From contig QBLS01000020.1 of NCBI GenBank assembly GCA_003249015.1, positions 23,501-87,500 of the forward strand: DNA of 64,000 nucleotides, read 5' to 3'. The notes beneath the pieces are model-generated. The model was not told the origin of the DNA and made no database searches. It was given only the letters and a program-made list of their open reading frames with translations. The DNA comes from Pseudanabaena sp. GTDB taxonomy: Bacteria > Cyanobacteriota > Cyanobacteriia > Pseudanabaenales > Pseudanabaenaceae. How positions within the stretch are numbered: the stretch's first letter is position 1; each line of letters opens with the position of its first letter. The position numbers and the translations under genes are program-made. Positions 55,136 to 63,121 of the stretch are shown here, in pieces.

Positions 55136-55720
55136 ATGACAGTTCAATTGCTGACACAAAACCAGAATAAGTTGGCGAATAAGTTCCTATTAACGACCCA
55201 GCAATATCACCTCATGCACGAAGCTGGTGTTTTCCAAGAGGGCGATCGCCTCGAACTAATCAATGGAGAAATTCAAACTATGTCCCCAATTGGTAGAAAG
55301 CACGCTACTTGTGTTGCTCGACTGAATGCAATTTTTACTAATCGTCTTTTTGGTAAAGCTATAGTCTGGCCGCAAAACTCAATCCGTCTAGTTGACAACT
55401 CTGAACCCCAACCTGATCTTGCCATTTTGAAATTTCGTGATGATTTTTATGAAGAGGGATTACCAACAGCAGATGATATTTTGTTGATTATCGAAGTTGC
55501 CGATAGTTCTATTGATTACGATCGCGAAGTGAAAGCACCTCTATACGCGGCGGCGGGCATTCCTGAGATGTGGTTATTTGATGTGAATAAAAAAGCGATC
55601 GTGGGATATTCACAACCATCGGCAAATGGATATAAGTTAATCAGACGTTACGATGAGAATGATACTCTATCAATTCTTGCTTTTCCTGATGTAACTTTCA
55701 ATTGGAATGAACTGTTTTAA
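55136..55720 (+). CDS. Uma2 family endonuclease-like protein
   Basis: A 194-residue member of the Uma2 (DUF820) family, a PD-(D/E)XK nuclease fold very common in cyanobacteria. Typical segments are YHLMHEAGVFQEGDRLELIN then GEIQTMSPIGRKHA, EPQPDLAILK (catalytic Asp), LLIIEVADSSIDYDREVKAP (catalytic Glu and Lys) and YAAAGIPEMWLFDV. Its biological role is not firmly known. It overlaps the convergent MNT gene by 4 bases at the stop codons. Confidence 0.88.
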   Translation: MTVQLLTQNQNKLANKFLLTTQQYHLMHEAGVFQEGDRLELINGEIQTMSPIGRKHATCVARLNAIFTNRLFGKAIVWPQNSIRLVDNSEPQPDLAILKFRDDFYEEGLPTADDILLIIEVADSSIDYDREVKAPLYAAAGIPEMWLFDVNKKAIVGYSQPSANGYKLIRRYDENDTLSILAFPDVTFNWNELF

Positions 55721-56037
55721 ATTTTGGTGGATGTTTCGGTATAGAAGTCGATGCCAACGCGATCAATATGCTCTTTGAGCTTTGGTTCAGCGATCGCCTC
55801 ATAATGCACAACATCAAAAAAATAGGGCAGTGGTTTCTCTTCATTGAGACAATCTGCAAATCGGGCTGTAATTTCGTAGGTTATGAGATCGCCTTTTATC
55901 GCCAAATCCACATCCGAGCCTATTTTATAATTCCCCTTTGCCCGTGAGCCAAACAAGATTACTTCCACAATTTCAGGGAATTCTCGAATCGCTTCGTTGA
56001 TATAAATAAAATCTCGCTCAATTAATCCGTACTTCAT
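55717..56037 (-). CDS. MNT-domain nucleotidyltransferase (MntA-like antitoxin)
   Basis: A 106-residue minimal nucleotidyltransferase. The motif ILFGSRAKGNYKIGSDVDLA provides the GS and DxD catalytic residues. In HEPN/MNT toxin-antitoxin pairs this enzyme blocks the HEPN RNase, in known cases by AMPylating it. The HEPN partner lies immediately upstream, overlapping by ATGA, but carries a stop codon in its middle. The MNT gene looks intact. Confidence 0.88.
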   Translation of the reverse strand: MKYGLIERDFIYINEAIREFPEIVEVILFGSRAKGNYKIGSDVDLAIKGDLITYEITARFADCLNEEKPLPYFFDVVHYEAIAEPKLKEHIDRVGIDFYTETSTKI

Positions 56038-56441
56038 AGAGTTGCAATTTTGTTATTGAAATAGACATAGACTTCTGCCAAAAGTTGAAAATATTTATCT
56101 CTAGTTTTGGCTTCAACAGCGATCGCGGTTTCTTCATTATAGGTATGTGATGTTAGGTTACGGTCTTGGAGCGCATCGATCCAGTCATGTCCATTACTGA
56201 TTAAACCTGACTGAAATGCTTATTTAATAGCTTCTCTGGGAGTTTTGACAATACACCCTTCTGTCTCTTCATAGTCCTTGAGCAGTTTCCAAGCAAGTTC
56301 AAAGGTCATCTCAAAAAATTGAATCAATCCTACCCTTTCTAAAATGGAAAGTTGTTCTGTTTTGAGTGAGTCCTGTAATAAAAGGAATGCTTTCTCAAAG
56401 TTAGAAAATCGCTGTATCCATCGAACATCATCTTCTATCAT
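56034..56441 (-). pseudogene. HEPN (HI0074-type) toxin gene interrupted by a nonsense codon
   Basis: The minus strand from 56441 reads MIEDDVRWIQRFSNFEKAFL ... ELAWKLLKDYEETEGCIVKT then PREAIK, and then TAA at 56220-56222. The same frame continues perfectly as AFQSGLISNGHDWIDALQDR, NLTSHTYNEETA and on to a TGA that overlaps the MNT start. The RNxxxH-type active site (RNLTSH) lies after the stop. In intact relatives, I recall that the position of the TAA is Gln (CAA), so one base change explains it. The product is either a 73-residue inactive fragment or rare read-through. Confidence 0.85.
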
Positions 56442-56461
56442 TTAACTTGTCCATCCCCTTG

Positions 56462-56950
56462 TTAATGTAATCTTTTATCACAAGAAGCTGCTTCAATTAT
56501 TCTTTTAAAGATTATTTCTGCGGAGCCATACATTTCATAATTTTGCAGTTTTGTATCTTTAAATCTTTCTGAAGGTTGAAATCCTTTGTTGCTATATAGT
56601 TCAATTAGATGCTTGTAATTCCCTGAAATAAACAATAGTATTTCATTCTTTAGCTCCTTATGAATATCTCCAAATCTGTCTTTTTCCATAAATATTATTG
56701 AAAGTGCTAAGCCTTTTTTAGCTTCTACTAAAGATTGTTCTATAGTATCTAAATTTTCTTCGGGAATGGTAGATAGTGTTATTAGAGTAGAAAGCCCTTT
56801 AATTGAGTCAACGTAAGAGTTTTGCAGTTGATTTTTTAGCCAAATGTTGTTTTCTTTCAAGTTCTGAAGATAGTTAGTAACCACCGCAGTAATAAAAGCT
56901 GTAGAACTTGCAGATAAAACGCCGATCAATACTGGGCTGTCAAGATTCAT
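56462..56950 (-). CDS. Hypothetical membrane-anchored helical protein
   Basis: Not recognised. 162 residues. One N-terminal membrane segment (PVLIGVLSASSTAFITAVVT, residues 5-24) is followed by a mostly helical cytoplasmic-type domain with several conserved-looking acidic and aromatic positions (ENNIWLKNQLQNSYVDSIKG). It is on the same strand as the MNT/HEPN pair, 20 bases upstream of the HEPN start, so it may be co-transcribed. A low GC content relative to neighbours hints at transfer. No function proposed. Confidence 0.6.
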   Translation of the reverse strand: MNLDSPVLIGVLSASSTAFITAVVTNYLQNLKENNIWLKNQLQNSYVDSIKGLSTLITLSTIPEENLDTIEQSLVEAKKGLALSIIFMEKDRFGDIHKELKNEILLFISGNYKHLIELYSNKGFQPSERFKDTKLQNYEMYGSAEIIFKRIIEAASCDKRLH

Positions 56951-57003
56951 TTAAGTCAGATTTTATGATTAACTTTTAATTTTACTGTGACTGAAACAGT
57001 TGA

Positions 57004-57047
57004 ATTAGATTAAGTTCATTAAACTCTACTAATGAACTTAATCTAAT
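57004..57047. terminator. Perfect 18-bp-arm hairpin
   Basis: ATTAGATTAAGTTCATTA-AACTCTAC-TAATGAACTTAATCTAAT. It lies after the Gly-rich protein gene (minus strand) and before the membrane protein gene. It may terminate the former. Confidence 0.75.
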
Positions 57048-57098
57048 TGACAATAGCGATCAATCTTAAATCTATACTCACAAGACCAAGAAACTTTT

Positions 57099-57686
57099 TT
57101 AGCCCTTTCCTTTCCCTCCCTTTCCTCCAAAAAATTTGTATACTCCATATCCAATCGCTCCAGCCGCAGCAACTGGTGCAATAGCTATAATGGCAGTCCC
57201 AGCAATAGCCCCTCCACCAACAACTCCACCAATACCAGCTAAAGTACTCATGATCGCAGCACCAGATGCACCTCCTGCTACTGTAATAGCGCCTGCGCCA
57301 GCTACACCAGCAGCAGCACCAATCCCTGTAGCTTTTCTTGCTGCTGAACGTGCGCTACGTTCTTCGGAAGGTAACTCAGGTTTATCTTTGAAAAGAGTAT
57401 CGTTGAGAATTTTAGCGCCAGCATAAGATGGACCTGCCGCTAAAACTGCTGGTCCCATAGCCATACCACCACCCACAACGCTCCCTGCTGCCGCAAGACC
57501 TGAAGTAATTCCTGCTCCAGAAGTTGCTGCAACAGTTAATCCTGTAGCTGCACTAACAGCAGCTCCTGCTGCTGTTCCAGTTTTTAATACTTCCTTAGCT
57601 ACCTTAACGTTACTGATTCCTTTAGCAGCACCTATTCCCTCCTTAAGCAAATCTCTAATATTATCGTCCTGATCTTCTAATGACAT
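57099..57686 (-). CDS. Gly/Ala-rich hydrophobic protein with glycine-zipper-like repeats
   Basis: A 195-residue protein of unknown function. After a charged N terminus (MSLEDQDDNIRDLLKEGIG) there are two long Gly/Ala/Val-rich stretches (about 35-90 and 118-185). They have frequent GxxxG or AxxxG spacing (VVGGGMAMGPAVLAAG; GVVGGGAIAGTAIIAIAPVA), suggesting tightly packed membrane helices. A charged segment (KDKPELPSEERSARSAARK) separates them, and the tail is basic (GGKGGKGKG). This pattern is seen in membrane-inserting or pore-forming peptides and in small channel-like proteins. A role in cell-envelope or competition is speculation. Confidence 0.65.
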   Translation of the reverse strand: MSLEDQDDNIRDLLKEGIGAAKGISNVKVAKEVLKTGTAAGAAVSAATGLTVAATSGAGITSGLAAAGSVVGGGMAMGPAVLAAGPSYAGAKILNDTLFKDKPELPSEERSARSAARKATGIGAAAGVAGAGAITVAGGASGAAIMSTLAGIGGVVGGGAIAGTAIIAIAPVAAAGAIGYGVYKFFGGKGGKGKG

Positions 57687-57791
57687 AGCTTAACTTCTCC
57701 TTTAGGTTCGTTTTAGTACACTTAAATCATGCTATCATCTTTAAACTTTTAGGTTTAGCTAATTTTAGGAGAAAGGCGATCACAATAAGAA

Positions 57792-58016
57792 TCAATTTGC
57801 TAACCCTAGACAATTCTCTGCAGAAGAAACTCTAACATTTGTGAGATGATCTCGCGGCACATTAGCCCCCTTTGTCCCTACAACCACCGTCGCCACAAGC
57901 GGCAGCCGATTGATATTGTCACTGGAAACAACTAAAACGGGACGTGTACCACTCTGTTCTCTACCAGAAGTAGGATTGAGATTGACAAAATAAATTTCCG
58001 ATCTCAATATCGTCAT
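57792..58016 (-). pseudogene. Truncated MazF/PemK-type toxin
   Basis: 74 codons begin like a normal PemK/MazF toxin: ILRSEIYFVNLNPTSGREQS then GTRPVLVVSSDNINR, VATVVVGTKG and TNVRVSSAENCLGLAN, then TGA. The fold normally runs on for about 35-40 more residues, including the strands and helix that complete the active site. The missing part does not appear in any frame downstream. The toxin is probably inactive. The antitoxin gene upstream overlaps it by ATGA and is intact. Confidence 0.8.
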
Positions 58017-58234
58017 AGTTCGACAAGTCCATCCAACTCTGTAACAGCAAACTCCTCTTGAATTTGAGCAATTTCAGCTTGAATGTGTGGATCTTGAGCC
58101 ATGGCTGCTAATTCGTTTTGTTGGCGAATTTGATGAGCAATATGTTCTAACAGCCAAAGTTGATCCGTTAGAGTTAGAACCGCGATAGAATTAGCGATCG
58201 CTTGAAGTGTAGGCGATTTTTGAGTGGCTAACAT
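58013..58234 (-). CDS. Antitoxin partner of the truncated MazF-type toxin
   Basis: A small acidic helical protein, 73 residues from the ATG at 58234 (MLATQKSP). The mid helix ALTDQLWLLEHIAHQIRQ-like segment (LTDQLWLLEHIAHQIRQQNE) and acidic tail (IQEEFAVTELDGLVEL) match small antitoxin-like proteins encoded beside MazF/PemK toxins in cyanobacteria. No clear DNA-binding motif is seen. The overlap with the toxin (ATGA) shows they form one operon. With the toxin truncated, its upkeep needs no neutralising role. Confidence 0.7.
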   Translation of the reverse strand: MLATQKSPTLQAIANSIAVLTLTDQLWLLEHIAHQIRQQNELAAMAQDPHIQAEIAQIQEEFAVTELDGLVEL

Positions 58235-58547
58235 AAGCAAATATGACAAAGATACTCATCATATTTTAGCGGCAAGATTTGGCGATCGCAATTTTGACTA
58301 TATGAAACAACTAGCTCCTCTGTTTGCTGTATATCTTTGCATCAGTAATAGTAATTCCACTTGGAGATTGATTCTATCAGGATAGGCTTTAATCAAAACG
58401 CTCAGAATAGCAACGAGCAAGCTCCCAATTGTATATTCCCAATAAAAAGCCAGCAGTGATTGACAAACTCATACACTGCTAGTCATTCTTTTTAAAATAC
58501 CCACTCTCCAAGTGGCAAAAGAATAATAATTTCAAAATAAACTTTTT
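58235..58547. other. Spacer between antitoxin and phasin-like genes
   Basis: No gene. It is AT-rich. A short minus-strand reading frame of 27 codons (MSLSITAGFLLGIYNWELAR and seven more residues) near 58387-58470 has no ribosome binding site and is not called. No repeats of the main families are seen. Confidence 0.45.
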
Positions 58548-58985
58548 CTACTTTGACCGCAATTGTTCCATCTCAGAACGTAAGCTAGCAAGTTGTTGAG
58601 TAAGTTCTTGGATCTCATCTCGCATACTAGACTTGATCTTGTTAGCAGACTTAATATCTTCCTTGGTTGTGGTATCAGAAGAGTTATCGTAAATAGTTTT
58701 AGCCGTCGTCGTAACTGTAGTCAGACCATTCTCACTAGGCTGACTTTCCGCAGATCCATTTACCTGTTGAGCAATGAAGCTATCTACATAGCTACGGGCT
58801 TCTGCTTCCACAGACACTCCTTTTTCAGCCAGATCTTGAGTAACTTCTTCAAAGGTACGCCCTAGCATCCTAAGATTCTCTTGCCGTTTGGCGGGGTCTT
58901 GGATTACTTCAAGTAGTGATGAGGTTGCACCGAGGGTGACATAGTAGCTTCTTTGGAACAACTTTTCTAGATCTAGAGTATCCAT
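58548..58985 (-). CDS. Phasin-like/coiled-coil hypothetical protein
   Basis: A 145-residue soluble protein. The N-terminal half (LEKLFQRSYYVTLGATSSLL then EVIQDPAKRQENLRML) is helical and resembles the N-terminal region of phasin-like cyanobacterial proteins. The middle is Ser/Thr-rich. The C-terminal helix (MRDEIQELTQQLASLRSEME) is a coiled coil. The ATG at 58983-58985 (MDTLDLEKL) is a more likely start than the upstream GTG-type one. A role in polymer granules is a weak guess. Confidence 0.6.
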   Translation of the reverse strand: MDTLDLEKLFQRSYYVTLGATSSLLEVIQDPAKRQENLRMLGRTFEEVTQDLAEKGVSVEAEARSYVDSFIAQQVNGSAESQPSENGLTTVTTTAKTIYDNSSDTTTKEDIKSANKIKSSMRDEIQELTQQLASLRSEMEQLRSK

Positions 58986-59115
58986 ACAAATCCTGACCAT
59001 GTGTAGTTTTGTAATAGTATTCTAACCGATCTACTTTGAGATGATTTTTTATCTACAGAGTTTTGCGCTCTGTCACAACCCCAGAAAGACTTACTAATCA
59101 ACTGAGTACTAATGT

Positions 59116-60036
59116 CTAATAGTTAGTTTTGACTTTAGGAGTATTTCCCGTAAGACTCTGAAAATAGAGAAAACCTGCCGAAATTAAAAATGTAAGGTAA
59201 GCGATCGCTTGTCCTAAAAATAGGCGATCGCGAAATCCAAACATAGCTTTAAGAAGGATTGCAGGAAATTGATTGTCAGGAAAAACATCATGAACATCCC
59301 ACACTAGATCACCCAGTAAGCAGGAACTCAAGACAGCATCACTAGGAAAGCAAATAGAAGTTTGTGAGATTGCACCGTAAGCAGCGATCGCCTTATCAAG
59401 ATGCCCGATCGCACTAACCACTAACCCAGCAACGATGAGTAGTAAAAAGATGCCCATCGCCTGAAAAAATGCTTTGAGGTTGATGCGAATACCAAATTGG
59501 AAAAGCGCTATACCAATCGCCAACGCACCAACTAAACCTGCGATCGCGCCAATAATAGGGACAACTCCTGTTTGCAATTTCGCAGAAATAAAAATCACAA
59601 CTTCAAAACCTTCGCGCAATACGGCAATTAAAATTAGTGTGAATACTGCCCATCCCGCGTTTCGCTCATTGGCGATCGCCTTACCAATCTGTCCTTCGAT
59701 TTCACCTTTAAGTGCCTTCGCATTTTCAGTCATCCACACCAACATCCAACTCAGCATAGCGATCGCAATGATTCCTAAAGCTCCTTTCCACAACTCTCCA
59801 TAAAAAGCTGCTTGCAAAGGTTCCGTATTCTCAAATTTTTGGAAGAACCAATTTAATAATATTCCTACAGACAGACTTGCCAGCAGCCCTGTACCAATAC
59901 CACCAAATACCCAAGGGAAGAGGTTGCTGCGATCAGCTTTTTTTAAATAAGCCATCACAATTCCAACTACAAGAGCGGCTTCCACTCCCTCACGCAGAGT
60001 AATCGCAAAAATCGGTAACGCTGCACTAAAGTCCAT
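59116..60036 (-). CDS. FTR1 family iron permease
   Basis: A 306-residue membrane protein of the FTR1/EfeU ferric iron permease family. The two iron-binding REGxE motifs are present: REGVEAALVVG near residue 16 and REGFEVVIFI near residue 140. About seven membrane segments are seen. The usual partners EfeO and EfeB are absent. A stretch of AGGG lies 10 bases before the ATG at 60034-60036 (MDFSAALP), which I take as the start. It may import iron in the thylakoid or plasma membrane. Confidence 0.87.
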   Translation of the reverse strand: MDFSAALPIFAITLREGVEAALVVGIVMAYLKKADRSNLFPWVFGGIGTGLLASLSVGILLNWFFQKFENTEPLQAAFYGELWKGALGIIAIAMLSWMLVWMTENAKALKGEIEGQIGKAIANERNAGWAVFTLILIAVLREGFEVVIFISAKLQTGVVPIIGAIAGLVGALAIGIALFQFGIRINLKAFFQAMGIFLLLIVAGLVVSAIGHLDKAIAAYGAISQTSICFPSDAVLSSCLLGDLVWDVHDVFPDNQFPAILLKAMFGFRDRLFLGQAIAYLTFLISAGFLYFQSLTGNTPKVKTNY

Positions 60037-60348
60037 AACTAATTTCCCTTCTAAAATCTTAATCAATGGAAAAACACAGCTTATATTTTAGCTTGACATT
60101 CAGAACGCTGTAGGTCGCCACTTCTAATTTCACCATTTCTAGGGAAGTCAATACTCTCATCAAATCTAAAAATTGATTTCAAAATGGAAACATCCCCTTT
60201 TATGCAAAATAAAAAACATACTAGATTTGGGTTTCAATTCACAAAAGTGTAGTCACATTTTTGTGAACTGGTATTAAGTTAGTGTCTTGCAAAACAAGCA
60301 GTCATAGAGTTTAATTTATAGAAGATAGCTCAACCATTAGTTCTGCAA
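60037..60348. other. Divergent promoter region with a TTCACAAAAGTG-family palindrome
   Basis: No gene. At 60237-60268 there is ATTCACAAAAGTGTAGTCAC then ATTTTTGTGAAC, the cleanest example of the family also present near 8933, 13591 and 33971. The promoters of the FTR1 and comB genes lie here, but no Fur box is obvious. Confidence 0.6.
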
Positions 60349-61065
60349 ATGAAAATATTTGTTTATCACACTCCTGAATTAGTTCCTGACACTGGAAGCC
60401 CTGATTGCGCGATCGCTGTTGATATTTTGCGAGCGACAACCACAATTGCTACAGCATTAGCGGCTGGAGCTGAGGGTGTACAAGTATTTTCTGATCTTGA
60501 TGAGTTGTTATCTGTAAGTGAGGCGCATCCCCCAGAGTTACGGATTCGAGTAGGTGAAAGGGGCGGGAAAACTGTAGAGGGTTTTGATTTAGGAAATTCA
60601 CCCTTTGACTTTACACCTGATGTAGTGAAGGGCAAGAGAATTTTTATGAGTACTACCAATGGCACGAGATCGCTACAGAAAGTGCAAAATGCAAAAAACG
60701 TTTTGGCTTGCGCGATGATTAATCTTGGTTCAGTATTAAAATACTTGCGCGAAACTAAACCAGAAACAGTATGGATCGTGGGTTCGGGCTGGGAAGGTAG
60801 CTACTCTCTGGAAGACACTACCTGTGCAGGTGCGATCGCTGCTAACTTAGAAAATGAAACTGAGTTTGGTAACGATGAAGCAGTGGCAGCCACAGCTTTA
60901 TACAATGGCTGGAAGGGAGACATTGAGGAATTATTTTACCAAGCTAGTCATGGCAAGCGTCTATTAAATCTTAATGGAGCTGAAGACATTGCTTACTGTG
61001 CCAAAATTAGTGTAGTCGATGTACTACCCAAACAATCAAGTGCTGGTCTATTAGTTGCAGCGTAA
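60349..61065 (+). CDS. comB: 2-phosphosulfolactate phosphatase family protein (ComB)
   Basis: A 238-residue member of the ComB family. The pattern [21 protein letters not shown], then [27 protein letters not shown] and [11 protein letters not shown] is diagnostic. ComB was first described in methanogen coenzyme M synthesis (removal of phosphate from 2-phosphosulfolactate). In cyanobacteria coenzyme M is not made, so the real substrate is uncertain. Full length. It is not followed by other com genes. Confidence 0.88.
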   Translation: MKIFVYHTPELVPDTGSPDCAIAVDILRATTTIATALAAGAEGVQVFSDLDELLSVSEAHPPELRIRVGERGGKTVEGFDLGNSPFDFTPDVVKGKRIFMSTTNGTRSLQKVQNAKNVLACAMINLGSVLKYLRETKPETVWIVGSGWEGSYSLEDTTCAGAIAANLENETEFGNDEAVAATALYNGWKGDIEELFYQASHGKRLLNLNGAEDIAYCAKISVVDVLPKQSSAGLLVAA

Positions 61066-61127
61066 GCTATAGTTGTATTTCTTGGCTGCTCAAAATTCAA
61101 CGTTCCCAGCTTCAGCTTCTACATCAA

Positions 61128-61946
61128 GTGGCAAATATCGCCTATCCACAGTTCAATTCAGTTGTTCTCAATCCACCCTTAAAGTGGGCTGGTGGTAAAC
61201 GTTGGCTTTTGCCGCACCTATTAACTATTTGGCAAAACTACAGTCATTGTCGCCTAGTTGAGCCTTTCTGTGGCGGTCTAGCGATCGCCCTAGGATTGCG
61301 TCCAGAAGAAGCACTTCTTAATGACATAAATCCCCATGTTGTCAACTTTTATAAATGCTTACAGAAAGGCTTAAAGTTAGATATAGACATCCAAAATGAG
61401 AAAGAATTCTATTACGTCCAAAGATCAGAATTTAATCGTTTGATTCAGGAAGGTCAGGCAAAATCTTCTAAAGCAGCACAAATCTTTTATTATCTCAATC
61501 GTACAGGTTATAACGGTTTATGTAGATTTAACCGCAAGGGTGGTTTTAACGTTCCCTTTGGTCGTCATAAAACCATAAATTATATACAGGATTTTTCTGC
61601 TTACAAACTTGTACTCAAGAAATGGAAATTTATAAATGTAGATTTTTTGGAGGTTCCCATTACTTCCAATGACTTTATTTACGCTGATCCACCCTATGAT
61701 GTTGAGTTTCGTCAATATTCTCAACACGGCTTCGCTTGGTCAGATCAGGAACGCTTAGCATCTTGGCTAGCTAAGCAAAACTGTCCTGCGATCGCTTCCA
61801 ATCAAGCAACTGAACGCATTCTCTCTCTTTATCAAGATTTAGGCTTTAAAATTGAAATTCTTGATGCCCCAAGACGCATTAGCTGCAATGGCAACCGTGT
61901 TGCGGCAAAAGAGATGTTAGCTTATAAAGGCTTAAGACTTTTATGA
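61128..61946 (+). CDS. Dam-type N6-adenine DNA methyltransferase
   Basis: A 272-residue amino-methyltransferase of the D12 class I (Dam/DpnM) family. The SAM-binding motif is PLKWAGGKRWLLPHL, the FxGxG-like motif is EPFCGGLAIALGL, and the catalytic motif is YADPPYDVEFRQYS (DPPY near residue 187). Family members methylate adenine, often in GATC. The start is a GTG at 61128. It overlaps the nuclease-like gene by ATGA, so the two form an operon that looks like a restriction-modification pair. Confidence 0.88.
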   Translation: MANIAYPQFNSVVLNPPLKWAGGKRWLLPHLLTIWQNYSHCRLVEPFCGGLAIALGLRPEEALLNDINPHVVNFYKCLQKGLKLDIDIQNEKEFYYVQRSEFNRLIQEGQAKSSKAAQIFYYLNRTGYNGLCRFNRKGGFNVPFGRHKTINYIQDFSAYKLVLKKWKFINVDFLEVPITSNDFIYADPPYDVEFRQYSQHGFAWSDQERLASWLAKQNCPAIASNQATERILSLYQDLGFKIEILDAPRRISCNGNRVAAKEMLAYKGLRLL

Positions 61947-62362
61947 GTCTAAGAAATACAGAAACAGGTGCAGTTTTAGAACAGATGGTGTTGCACTCTC
62001 TAATCTATGGTGGCTACCTCTACCAATCGCAGCAATACATAGGTAGTCGTCCAGGGGGCGGAAAACATATTATTGATGTGGTGGCTAATCGCGGCGATCG
62101 CAATTTACTGATCTCCCTCAAATGGCAACAGGTGGGCGGTACAGCAGAGCAAAAAGTTCCTTTTGAAGTAATCTGTCTCATGGATGCGATGGCGCAAAAT
62201 CCTAACTATCAAAAAGCCTACTTAGTCTTAGGCGGTGAAGGCTGGACTTTGCGGGAGTTTTATACTTCAGGGGATTTACAGCAATATATTCCCTATGGCG
62301 ATCGCGTGGAGATTATTACTTTTGAGAGATTCACGATGAAAGCAAATACAGGAAAGCTTTAG
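61943..62362 (+). CDS. PD-(D/E)XK nuclease-like protein beside the methylase
   Basis: A 139-residue protein. The arrangement GGKHIIDVVANRGDRNLLIS then LKWQQVGG supplies D45 and, after 12 residues, S58-x-K60, in line with a PD-(D/E)XK metal site where the middle acidic residue is replaced by Ser, plus an upstream Glu (E13). The sequence EQKVPFEVICLMDAM follows and the C terminus has a beta-strand pattern. It begins inside the methylase stop (ATGA overlap). It is probably the restriction or nicking partner of the methylase. It is smaller than most type II enzymes. Confidence 0.78.
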   Translation: MSLRNTETGAVLEQMVLHSLIYGGYLYQSQQYIGSRPGGGKHIIDVVANRGDRNLLISLKWQQVGGTAEQKVPFEVICLMDAMAQNPNYQKAYLVLGGEGWTLREFYTSGDLQQYIPYGDRVEIITFERFTMKANTGKL

Positions 62363-62411
62363 TGCTTGAACTCAGAAGAATGTATTCTTCGTGAGATTTC
62401 AAAATCTCATT

Positions 62412-62987
62412 TTAGGAAGCCAACGGATTACTATGCAATTGCAGGCGATAAATATGATCGAACAACTGCCAAAAGTACTTTTCAGTTAATCCACAAGTAG
62501 AAGCCCCGCGAAGAACCACATTGGAATACCAGTCGTTAGGAGCGATCTCACAAGGCAGCTTATTAATCACGCTATAAGTCCGCACATTTGGATAGACCAT
62601 ATTACCTACCTTCACAGTCACAAACTCATGCTGATAGCCACCCATAGAGACATCTTCACGACCATCTAAAAGGTCGCTGAGGCGCATTGGCAAGCAATAT
62701 AAGACTCCTTCGACATAAGAATCAACATCTTTAACGATGTCTAAACATCCGCAATCACGATGAGGCGATCGATAGTAGAAGCCTAGTTTATATCCGCTTA
62801 GTCGCGCTACACCCACAACATAATTGTATGTACACTCGCCCAAAGTGCGCTTAAGATCAACGGGACACATACAAGAACCGTAGGCGAAATAATAAAACAT
62901 CGCTTCACCATATTCGCTTACCTTACTTGCAGATAGTTGCGAACTTGGGAACTTCACGGTTGGATGTGGCTCAGGCAAGTCTGCCAT
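62412..62987 (-). CDS. Gamma-glutamylcyclotransferase-like protein
   Basis: A 191-residue protein with the GGCT-like fold. YYFAYGSCMCPVDLKRTLGE is the substrate-binding loop (typically YGSNM; here YGSCM), and the conserved acid is in VEGVLYCLPMRLSDLLDGRE. The N-terminal 29 residues (PEPHPTVKFPSSQLSASKVS) precede a second possible start at MFYYFAYGS (62898-62900). The fold acts on gamma-glutamyl amines or peptides, for example in glutathione turnover; the true substrate is unknown. It is convergent with the nuclease-like gene. Confidence 0.8.
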   Translation of the reverse strand: MADLPEPHPTVKFPSSQLSASKVSEYGEAMFYYFAYGSCMCPVDLKRTLGECTYNYVVGVARLSGYKLGFYYRSPHRDCGCLDIVKDVDSYVEGVLYCLPMRLSDLLDGREDVSMGGYQHEFVTVKVGNMVYPNVRTYSVINKLPCEIAPNDWYSNVVLRGASTCGLTEKYFWQLFDHIYRLQLHSNPLAS

Positions 62988-63121
62988 ATTAGTAAAATTT
63001 AAGCAAAAAGTGCTTGGTGTTTATCGATACTTATAAAAAGTATAGTCCCTTGTGTATGCTAGGTAGGTTAGCTACTACACAAAAACGATACTTCAGTCTG
63101 TATCCCTCATTTCCTAAATCC

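Noticed and set aside
58387..58470. 27-codon minus-strand ORF with a hydrophobic start
   Set aside because: No ribosome binding site, no match to known small photosystem or cytochrome b6f subunits, and too short to support.
60037..60348. Fur box for the FTR1 permease
   Set aside because: The palindrome present belongs to the TTCACAAAAGTG repeat family and does not resemble a Fur box.
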